Shown here one piece after another: positions 24,795 to 30,324 of a stretch of 30,324 nt of DNA. Made by a program: the position numbers and the translations under genes. Every line of letters begins with the position of its first letter. Position 1 is the stretch's first letter. The notes under the pieces were generated by a model, which did no database searches, was not told the DNA's origin, and saw only the letters and a list, made by a program, of their open reading frames with translations. Source of the DNA: Cyanobacteria bacterium UBA2566 (GTDB taxonomy: Bacteria > Cyanobacteriota > Cyanobacteriia > Cyanobacteriales > Desertifilaceae); the NCBI GenBank assembly GCA_002340255.1, contig DDLS01000196.1:1-30324 (forward strand), given 5' to 3'.

Positions 24795-25796
24795 CTAGCG
24801 GACAAATTGGGGCATGACTTCAGCCGCAGTGAAGAGTCCGTGGATACCGCGACGATGGAAGGAAATTCCGGCTTTGAGATAGCCAAAAGCTGGCCCGCAA
24901 ACATTGGCCGCCATGCTGGTTTCATCGCCTAAGGTGAAGGTATGGGTGGAAATTTTGCCTTCAAAGGTGCGTCCAGTGATTTGGACGTTAGTACTGAGGG
25001 GTTTTTTGGGGTTACGGGTATCGACAATACCACCGACGGATACGCAGGAGCGATCGCAGATTCCAGCTAATTCCAGCATAATATCATCGGCATGTTCCAT
25101 GTTTTCTAAAGCCAGAATACCGTTGGTGTTATCCAAGAGTGCCTCGACTTCGGCATCACTCATCGCTCGTGCTTTCTCCACATCATAACCGGGCATATGG
25201 GCAATATCTTCGCGAATAGTCGCCCGATAAGCTTCCCAATTGGCAATACCCACCCCAAAGGTAATTTTACACGAATGAATTTCAGCATAACTTTGGGCAG
25301 CTAGGGCAGCAGCAGCAGTAAGCAAACCAGGAGTTGCACCACATCCAGTCATGTAGGTAATGCCAGCTTGTTGCAACTCATCTTGTAACTCTAGCAGTTG
25401 TTCTACGGCACTGGTACGTTTGAGGGCATCCACCAGCACCCCTTGCCAACCGGAGGCAATAAACTGCCGAGCCACATCTGCCATGAAAGTGTTGGGGAGA
25501 TTGGGAAGCGCTAGAAAATAACCCTCTACCACAGAAGCCTGTTGGATCAAATCAGCAATGCTATTCTCGCTCAGGATTCCCCATGGCTCTAAATATCCCA
25601 CAGAATGGCGATCGCCATACACTTGAGCGCAAGCATCCCCATCTAACCCTTCTGGATGATAAGCATAGCCCTTATGGTCAGCCACCGCCGTTAACCGCAT
25701 TTCCCCTTTGGGAGCCAAAACCTTAGCCGCAGCTTGTCCCAAACCACCAAAGCCCAAAACACCAACATGCATCACCCCAATATTTTGGTTGTTCAT
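24795..25796 (-). CDS. Saccharopine dehydrogenase-like oxidoreductase
   Basis: A 333-residue NAD(P)-binding protein. The Rossmann motif VGVLGFGGLGQAAAKVLA is near residues 11-28. VADHKGYAYHPEGL, GVLVDALKRTSAVEQLLELQ and YMTGCGATPGLLTAAAALAAQSY are characteristic of the cyanobacterial saccharopine-dehydrogenase-like family. A central alpha/beta domain and the C-terminal TSMAANVCGPAFGYLKAG complete it. The substrate is not known; lysine metabolism is not implied by the fold alone. ATG at 25796, with a second ATG at codon 9 also possible. It is divergent from the DUF2997-ferredoxin operon across a 315-bp region. Confidence 0.8.
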   Translation of the reverse strand: MNNQNIGVMHVGVLGFGGLGQAAAKVLAPKGEMRLTAVADHKGYAYHPEGLDGDACAQVYGDRHSVGYLEPWGILSENSIADLIQQASVVEGYFLALPNLPNTFMADVARQFIASGWQGVLVDALKRTSAVEQLLELQDELQQAGITYMTGCGATPGLLTAAAALAAQSYAEIHSCKITFGVGIANWEAYRATIREDIAHMPGYDVEKARAMSDAEVEALLDNTNGILALENMEHADDIMLELAGICDRSCVSVGGIVDTRNPKKPLSTNVQITGRTFEGKISTHTFTLGDETSMAANVCGPAFGYLKAGISFHRRGIHGLFTAAEVMPQFVR

Positions 25797-26111
25797 TGTC
25801 GTTACACCAATTTTTTGAACCAGACTAATCCTCCATTATCAACCATTGTGCGTGATTCCTTCGCCCATAGCCCTTATGAGAAATAATTACAAATGATAAC
25901 GATTTATATCTTCGACGGTGAACCCTCAAATCCTTATATCCTAGGATTCTTGACGATTTGAGAAACTTGCGTCACACTGACCAATAATTGAGAACACACT
26001 TCAAGTGTGTCATAATTTTTGTTACGATTTGCGTCGTTATGATGCAACTAAAAGTCCGGTTCATGCCTTTAAGCAAGAACCATAGACTTGGTTTATCAGG
26101 GACAAACTCAC
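25797..26111. promoter_or_regulatory. Divergent promoter region with candidate operators
   Basis: This 315-bp region separates two divergent transcription units. A perfect inverted repeat, ACACACTT (25994-26001) and AAGTGTGT (26003-26010), surrounds a single C. Around 25889-25907 the AT-rich sequence AAATGATAACGATTTAT partly matches the Fur consensus core. Both are candidate operators only; no -35/-10 pair is clear. A frame at 25988-26212 overlapping the DUF2997 gene is not coding by any family criterion. Confidence 0.4.
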
Positions 26112-26321
26112 ATGGAAACCCTAGAGTTCATCATTTACCCGGATGGTCGGGTAAAAGAAACCGTTACTGGCATTGTTGGATCGTCCTGTGCAGAAGTGAC
26201 CGCAGCCATTGAAGCTCAACTCGGTCATGTCCTCAAAGTCGAACCAACGGCTGAGTATTTTGCCCAAGTGCAACAGGAACAGGACGTTACCACGAATCAG
26301 GCTACGTTCAGCCAATGGTAA
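26112..26321 (+). CDS. DUF2997 family protein
   Basis: A 69-residue protein beginning METLEFIIYPDGRVKETVTGIVGSSC, which is the DUF2997 signature (short beta strands followed by a helix, AEVTAAIEAQLG). The frame extends to an ATG at 26088, but the 26112 start gives the standard family length. It is the first gene of a three-gene unit with the Ycf35-like protein and a 4Fe-4S ferredoxin, a conserved cyanobacterial neighbourhood. The function is not known. Confidence 0.8.
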   Translation: METLEFIIYPDGRVKETVTGIVGSSCAEVTAAIEAQLGHVLKVEPTAEYFAQVQQEQDVTTNQATFSQW

Positions 26322-26367
26322 CGATTGTGTCAACTGTATTTTGTATTTTTACACCAAACAACCTGCC

Positions 26368-26754
26368 ATGTCACACTTTAGTCAAATTAAAACTCAAATT
26401 CGCAATTTAGAGGCTCTGAAAACTGCTTTAAGTGAGTTAGAGATTGATTGGAAATCTGGCCCGAGTCCCGTTCGCGGATATCAAGGACAAACTCACGACG
26501 CTGAAGTAGTAATCGAACAAGAGAATGGTTACGATATTGGCTTTAGTTGGAATGGCCAATCCTATCAATTAGTTTCGGATATGCAATTCTGGCAGCAGAA
26601 TCTTTCCGTACAAGGATTTATTAATAAAATCACCCAGCGCTATGCCTATCATACAGTGGTGCAAGAGACTGCAAAACAAGGGTTTGAAGTAGCAGAACAG
26701 CAGAAAAATGAAGATGGTTCAATTCGCTTAGTGCTGCAACGTTGGAGTGCATAA
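26368..26754 (+). CDS. ycf35: Ycf35/DUF1257 family protein
   Basis: A 128-residue protein beginning MSHFSQIKTQIRNLEALKTALSELEIDW, the usual N-terminus of DUF1257/Ycf35. The middle and C-terminal part (HDAEVVIEQENGYDIGFSWNGQSYQLVSDMQFW and FINKITQRYAYHTVVQETAKQGFEV) also match. The same frame is open upstream to 26209, overlapping DUF2997, but the 26368 ATG fits the family. Ycf35 is encoded in some algal plastids and in cyanobacteria; its biochemical role is unresolved. The stop codon overlaps the ferredoxin start (ATAATGG), so the two are translationally coupled. Confidence 0.9.
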   Translation: MSHFSQIKTQIRNLEALKTALSELEIDWKSGPSPVRGYQGQTHDAEVVIEQENGYDIGFSWNGQSYQLVSDMQFWQQNLSVQGFINKITQRYAYHTVVQETAKQGFEVAEQQKNEDGSIRLVLQRWSA

Positions 26755-27200
26755 TGGATGATTTTTATCCCCTTTCAACTGACGATCGGGATTTAGAACG
26801 CAGTGGACTAGAACCTGAATTAGGTGGTGTGTGGCGGGATGAACCAGACCGGACAGGATTTGAACCCGAATTGGGGGGAATCCTGCGCCAGAAAGGGGTT
26901 TATGTGGATGAGGTAACCTGTATTGGGTGTAAACATTGCGCCCATGTAGCCCGAAATACGTTTTATATTGAAGACAAGTATGGGCGATCGCGAGTAATCC
27001 AGCAAGATGGAGACCCAGAAGAGCTGATTCAAGAGGCGATCGAAACCTGTCCCGTAGACTGCATCCACTGGGTTGATTATACCGAACTCAAACAACTCGA
27101 AGCCCAACGAAAATATCAGGTCATGCCTGTTCCTGGTTTTCCGATTAATCGAGCTTTGATGTCATCAACCCAACGTCAAATACACCAAAACCCGGAATAA
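26754..27200 (+). CDS. 4Fe-4S ferredoxin with duplicated N-terminal motif
   Basis: A 148-residue protein. Residues 16-45 hold two copies of R-(S/T)-G-(L/F)-E-P-E-L-G-G-(V/I)-x-R, then the cluster domain: Cys56-x2-Cys59-x2-Cys62 and Cys99-Pro, enough for one 4Fe-4S cluster, with an additional Cys103. Such bacterial-type ferredoxins carry one electron at low potential; this one has a long N-terminal extension and a C-terminal tail. The ATG overlaps the TAA of ycf35. A close association with DUF2997 and Ycf35 suggests a shared redox task, which is inference. A strong terminator follows 8 bases after the stop. Confidence 0.88.
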   Translation: MDDFYPLSTDDRDLERSGLEPELGGVWRDEPDRTGFEPELGGILRQKGVYVDEVTCIGCKHCAHVARNTFYIEDKYGRSRVIQQDGDPEELIQEAIETCPVDCIHWVDYTELKQLEAQRKYQVMPVPGFPINRALMSSTQRQIHQNPE

Positions 27201-27208
27201 ATGAACTC

Positions 27209-27234
27209 AAAAGGCTGTAACTCTACAGCCTTTT
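27209..27234 (+). terminator. Rho-independent terminator
   Basis: AAAAGGCTGTA (27209-27219) pairs perfectly with TACAGCCTTTT (27224-27234) across the loop ACTC, with T-rich sequence on the 3' side. It closes the DUF2997-ycf35-ferredoxin unit. Confidence 0.85.
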
Positions 27235-27262
27235 ATTATCGGTGAATTTTTCTAATCCAATT

Positions 27263-27943
27263 ATGATGAGTCAAGAAATCGTAGAGCAAGTGACCCAAAG
27301 CTACAAAGTCTTGCTCGCTTATCATCAGCAAGTCGGCAGCCTATTTCAACTGTTAGATAAAAGATTTTCATCAGGAAACAATGGCAAAAAACTTTTACCT
27401 CTTTCTGTAGATAAACTATTTGCCGTTTGTGATGACGAGTATATGTTATTAGATCATTATACCTTATCGAGTCGTCAGCAACCCTATGATACAGGTCTCC
27501 CCTTTTGGTTAGGGCGTTTTTATGTTGATGCAGATCGTTTAATCGGCGATCGTTGCATTGATGATTACTTCGCCCAAGAAATTCCTTATATGGCTTTTGT
27601 CTGGATTTGGGTGGGGTGTGACGATCCCAATGTGGCGGATGTAGAGGAACCTGAATGTTGGATTGCTATCGTCGAGCCTCAACCGAATAATCCCGAAACG
27701 CGACTGTATGATATGGCAGAAATGGTTTGGAAATTTATACGCATTGAGACGACGACAGAAAAAGAAGAAGATGGATGGATTTCTGGGCGTTTTTATCCGA
27801 ATTCTCTAGGCTGTGAGTTGAATGGAGCGTGGCAAGTGCAACGATTTCCTCTCAAGGAACTATCGAGTCTTTATGACATCTATAAATTCATTATTAATCC
27901 ATTGACTCAGAAGATAGCTCAATGTAATAAAAATAGCGGTTAA
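27263..27943 (+). CDS. Conserved-looking hypothetical protein
   Basis: About 226 residues from ATG 27263 (or 27266); the frame extends upstream only to a GTG inside the terminator tail. No domain is recognised. The protein starts helical (EIVEQVTQSYKVLLAYHQQVGSLFQLLDKRF) and continues with alternating strands rich in Trp, Tyr and acidic residues (LPFWLGRFYVDADRLIGDRCIDDYFAQEIPYMAFVWIWVGCDDP). Soluble and acidic, no signal peptide. Codon use and GC fit the surrounding chromosome. Confidence 0.75.
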   Translation: MMSQEIVEQVTQSYKVLLAYHQQVGSLFQLLDKRFSSGNNGKKLLPLSVDKLFAVCDDEYMLLDHYTLSSRQQPYDTGLPFWLGRFYVDADRLIGDRCIDDYFAQEIPYMAFVWIWVGCDDPNVADVEEPECWIAIVEPQPNNPETRLYDMAEMVWKFIRIETTTEKEEDGWISGRFYPNSLGCELNGAWQVQRFPLKELSSLYDIYKFIINPLTQKIAQCNKNSG

Positions 27944-28005
27944 AAAAGTCCCATTCGTTGCCGATCGCCAAAAGGCTAAACTTCCAGGAAATCGCTAAAA
28001 TAGGG

Positions 28006-28749
28006 ATGATTAATCGATTCCCTGTCATCATGATTTCGTTTATCCTCAGTTTAATTCCACTTCCCTTGGCAAAACGTACAGTTCAGCGATCGCTCGTTTT
28101 TCTTGTCCTGTTATTTACTACCTGGGGACTCGTCATCGGTTGCAGTTCCTCAGTAAACCAGGTCAAAAATTTGCAACTCGGACAAGGAGAACAGATTATT
28201 GTTTTAGGCGATAGCATTGCCTCTGGCTATGGAGTAAACCCAGAGCAAGCCTTTCCCAGTGTTTTAAGTCGTCGGTTGAATGTGGCGATTCTCAATCAAG
28301 GCGTTGCAGGCGATACAACAGCCATGGGGTTAGCGCGTCTGCAAACCGATGTATTGGATGAAAATCCCTGGTTAGTCATGGTGGAGTTGTCAGGGAATGA
28401 TTATCTACAACGCATCCCCGAAACAGAGACGGAGGAGAATTTACGCCAAATCATAACCCAGATTCAAGCTCAGGGGGCGATCGCCGTGATTTTAGGCATA
28501 AATGTAGGCATAGTGGGGGATAATTACGATCGCATGTTTGAGGAATTAGCCCAGGAGACACAAGCCTATTTGATTCCTCAGATCCTCAAGGGCTTACTTA
28601 GGGATGAGCGATACCGGCAAGATGATATCATACATCCTAATGCTGATGGACATGAGATTATTGGCGATCGCGTCTTTGATGGTCTACAACCCTTACTGAA
28701 AGCCACTAAGATTCCCCCTAATCTGGAGAATCTCATCATTGAGCGATAA
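28006..28749 (+). CDS. TesA-like SGNH/GDSL esterase lipoprotein
   Basis: A 247-residue protein from ATG 28006, which has AGGG directly upstream; the longer frame starts at a TTG. A signal region with the lipobox LVIGC (Cys46) indicates membrane anchoring. The catalytic signatures are complete: block I IIVLGDSIASGYG (Ser70), the Gly of block II (NQGVAGDTT), block III SGND (Asn131) and block V DDIIHPNADGH (Asp207, His210). This is the arylesterase / lysophospholipase L1 (TesA) type of SGNH hydrolase, acting on ester or thioester substrates at the cell envelope. True substrate unknown. Confidence 0.88.
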   Translation: MINRFPVIMISFILSLIPLPLAKRTVQRSLVFLVLLFTTWGLVIGCSSSVNQVKNLQLGQGEQIIVLGDSIASGYGVNPEQAFPSVLSRRLNVAILNQGVAGDTTAMGLARLQTDVLDENPWLVMVELSGNDYLQRIPETETEENLRQIITQIQAQGAIAVILGINVGIVGDNYDRMFEELAQETQAYLIPQILKGLLRDERYRQDDIIHPNADGHEIIGDRVFDGLQPLLKATKIPPNLENLIIER

Positions 28750-28849
28750 GAGAGCAAATAGTGTTAACCTTTGTAACGTATCAGAGGTCTTCCAAAGAAC
28801 CTGGTAAGATACCTCTCAAAACTCTCCGATCTTATTAAGGGACATTGTT

Positions 28850-29164
28850 ATGAGCTTGGAAAATGTACGCCGCCATCTTTCGGAATTAGCGGAATTAATT
28901 AGTCAATTGGAATATGAAAATCTGAGTGCCGAACAAAAGAAAGTCAAGGCTTCCCTAATTGAGACCTATGAAACAATGAGAACTCGTGTGATAGAAGAAT
29001 ATTGGCGCGAGATTGAGATGAAAGGGGCTTATATGTCAGAAGATGCAGGATTAATTGGAATTGCCCAACAGTTAAAAGATCAGTTAGAGGCTGATGGTAA
29101 TTATTTAGGCAAAACTCAAGAAGCCTTCGATGCATTTATGGCTGATTTAGAGCAATTGCGTTAG
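28850..29164 (+). CDS. Small helical protein of unknown function
   Basis: 104 residues, nearly all predicted helix with many charged residues (SLENVRRHLSELAELISQLEYENLSAEQKKVKASLIETYETMRTRVIEEYWREIEMKG). No family recognised. AAGGGA lies 8-12 bases before the ATG at 28850, and codon use is normal, so it is probably real. An alpha-helical bundle or short coiled coil is likely. Confidence 0.75.
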   Translation: MSLENVRRHLSELAELISQLEYENLSAEQKKVKASLIETYETMRTRVIEEYWREIEMKGAYMSEDAGLIGIAQQLKDQLEADGNYLGKTQEAFDAFMADLEQLR

Positions 29165-29266
29165 AGACTTCCAGACGATAGCTAGTGAATGAAGAATTTA
29201 GCTCAGACAATTGGCTCTAAGTCAATTGTCTAAGGTTTAGGGTGGGAATTTTCATTCTCCTTTATG

Positions 29267-29287
29267 ATTGCCTATTGCCTATTGCCT
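29267..29287. repeat. Three tandem copies of heptamer ATTGCCT
   Basis: ATTGCCT occurs three times in tandem, in the style of the short tandemly repeated heptanucleotides described in filamentous cyanobacteria. Related ATTCCC-rich tracts occur at about 9845-9875. Confidence 0.7.
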
Positions 29288-29347
29288 AGCGTGAAGTACC
29301 CTAACGTTAGCCACAAGCGATCGCTCAATCTCAACTGAAATTAATGA

Positions 29348-29380
29348 GTTATTTCCTTAGAAATAACGAAAGCTTAACCT
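29348..29380 (+). promoter_or_regulatory. Inverted repeat and Pho-box-like octamer upstream of phoX
   Basis: GTTATTTC (29348-29355) pairs with GAAATAAC (29360-29367) across CTTA. Immediately after, CTTAACCT (29373-29380) equals the octamer of the cyanobacterial Pho box, about 55 bp before the phosphatase ATG. Only one octamer is convincing; a functional box normally has tandem copies at 11-bp steps, so this is tentative. Confidence 0.35.
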
Positions 29381-29435
29381 AATATCGATACAGTCATAAT
29401 GTCAAAAACTGAGCGCTCAACTCAACTCGTTAACG

Positions 29436-30324
29436 ATGACATTCCAACGCAGACAATTTTTATTATTCCTGGGAGCAACTGCAACAACTGTTGCCTGTGG
29501 TTCTTTGGGACAACAGGGCGGATCTGCTTCTATAACTGGAAGTTCAGCTACCGCAGCCTCCTCATCTAAAGCTTTAGGCTTAAAGTTCGATCCAGTCAAA
29601 TACCCTTGTCCCCTATCCTATCAAGGGCTACCGCCAGAGCAACAAAAATCCTGGTACCGTACCTATGAAGTCCTTGATGATGTGGTGCTACCCGAAGGCT
29701 ACACTTACGATGTGATAGGAGCTTGGGGAGACAAACTAGGCAATTCTCGGTTTGGATATAACAATGATTACCTCTCTTTTGTCCCCACCGGGCCAGATAC
29801 AGGGTTTTTAACCATTAACTTTGAATACGTCAGTGTTCCCACCTGGGAGCAAACCTATCTGATGGTGATGGGTAAATCTCTGCCCTCAAAAGTGCTGCCT
29901 GCACTCGACAAAGCGGGAAGTGAGGGAATCAATGCCTTTGAGTTAAGCGATCGCGCTTTGAAAGCTGAATTCTATGATTTCTTTAAGGAAACTTTGATCG
30001 ATCAAGGCATTGGGGTGATTGCTCTACGTCGGCAGGCCAATGGCCAATGGGTGAGAACCTATTCCCCCCAAGACCGCCGGATTACCGGCATCTCTGGCTT
30101 AGAGGATGGAAACTATCTGCAAGCCACTGGCCCCGCCGTGTCCATTTTCCGCAAGACCAATGGCATGGGTTATATTGATACCCTGAACGATAAAATTATC
30201 GGTACATTTAACAACTGTGCCGGGGGAACCAGTCCTTGGGGTACGGTCTTCAGCGCGGAAGAAAATTTCCAGAATTTTGTCCCCGAAGGGGTTTATGCTG
30301 ATGGCACCTCTTTGCATCCCAAGG
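29436..30324 (+). CDS. phoX: PhoX-family (DUF839) phosphatase, 5' part
   Basis: An ORF from ATG 29436 that continues past the window end; 296 residues are visible. The N-terminus MTFQRRQFLLFLGATATTVACGS has the twin-arginine motif RRQFLLF and a lipobox-like cysteine (Cys21), so it is probably exported folded by Tat. PVKYPCPLSYQGLP, LDDVVLPEGYTYDVIGAWGD, NDYLSFVP and FNNCAGGTSPWGTVFSAEENF are PhoX/DUF839 features; the N-C-A-G-G...E-E segment contributes metal ligands in PhoX. PhoX enzymes are Ca/Fe-dependent alkaline phosphatases that release phosphate from organic esters under phosphate limitation. The active-site remainder lies outside the window, so phosphatase activity is inferred from the family. 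Confidence 0.8.
   Translation, partial: MTFQRRQFLLFLGATATTVACGSLGQQGGSASITGSSATAASSSKALGLKFDPVKYPCPLSYQGLPPEQQKSWYRTYEVLDDVVLPEGYTYDVIGAWGDKLGNSRFGYNNDYLSFVPTGPDTGFLTINFEYVSVPTWEQTYLMVMGKSLPSKVLPALDKAGSEGINAFELSDRALKAEFYDFFKETLIDQGIGVIALRRQANGQWVRTYSPQDRRITGISGLEDGNYLQATGPAVSIFRKTNGMGYIDTLNDKIIGTFNNCAGGTSPWGTVFSAEENFQNFVPEGVYADGTSLHPK

Noticed and set aside
25988..26212. 74-codon frame overlapping the DUF2997 gene
   Set aside because: The DUF2997 frame is clearly the coding one; this frame crosses the palindrome and promoter region.
28785..28818. Hairpin AGAGGT...ACCTCT between the esterase and the small helical protein gene
   Set aside because: The stem is only 6 bp plus a bulged extension and there is no T-run, so I do not call it a terminator.

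Overview
The window reads as cyanobacterial chromosome. HIP1 octamers (GCGATCGC) are scattered throughout. Several products belong to families largely confined to cyanobacteria or plastids: a Ycf35/DUF1257 protein with DUF2997 and ferredoxin partners, a DUF3685/Ycf55-like protein, and a probable photosystem I accumulation factor. The style suggests a filamentous, Oscillatoriales-type species; the genus cannot be fixed from sequence alone. No rRNA, tRNA, CRISPR array or intact insertion sequence was recognised.

Layout. 1-384 is non-coding and holds nested palindromic repeats. 385-3118 carries housekeeping genes: a CsaA-like tRNA-binding-domain protein, a class V aminotransferase and a SpoU/TrmH rRNA or tRNA methyltransferase. 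A 44-bp perfect palindrome follows the methyltransferase. 3398-6860 is a tandem pair of membrane-anchored WD40 proteins made by duplication; the downstream copy has a stop codon at codon 11. 7389-9752 encodes a large choice-of-anchor I/RTX protein. 9873-13019 (mostly minus strand) holds a HEAT-repeat remnant, a thioredoxin-fold protein, a small conserved-looking protein and the DUF3685 protein with a degenerate receiver domain. 13094-15025 encodes a one-pass membrane protein with helical repeats and a Pro-Val-Tyr-Gln tail built on a 15-bp minisatellite.

15559-18948 is a NACHT-type STAND NTPase with C-terminal pentapeptide repeats, preceded by about 530 bp of structured non-coding DNA. On the minus strand, 23274 down to 19095, lie an adenine methyltransferase and a restriction endonuclease that overlap each other and run directly into a secreted FAD-dependent oxidoreductase. 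The restriction-modification pair is visibly AT-richer than its flanks and looks acquired. Next come a frameshifted DUF4345 gene and a Uma2-type nuclease-fold gene, so 15-25 kb has the feel of an accessory or defence-rich segment.

From 24.8 kb the content returns to core genes: a saccharopine-dehydrogenase-like oxidoreductase, a divergent DUF2997-Ycf35-ferredoxin operon closed by a strong terminator, a conserved-looking unknown, a TesA-like SGNH lipoprotein, a small helical protein, and the 5' part of a Tat-exported PhoX-family phosphatase that runs off the end.

The main candidates for something new are the WD40 pair (STAND-like sensor parts without an NTPase), the NACHT protein with an unrecognised 330-residue N-terminus, and the restriction-modification unit fused transcriptionally to an oxidoreductase in a GATC-rich genome.
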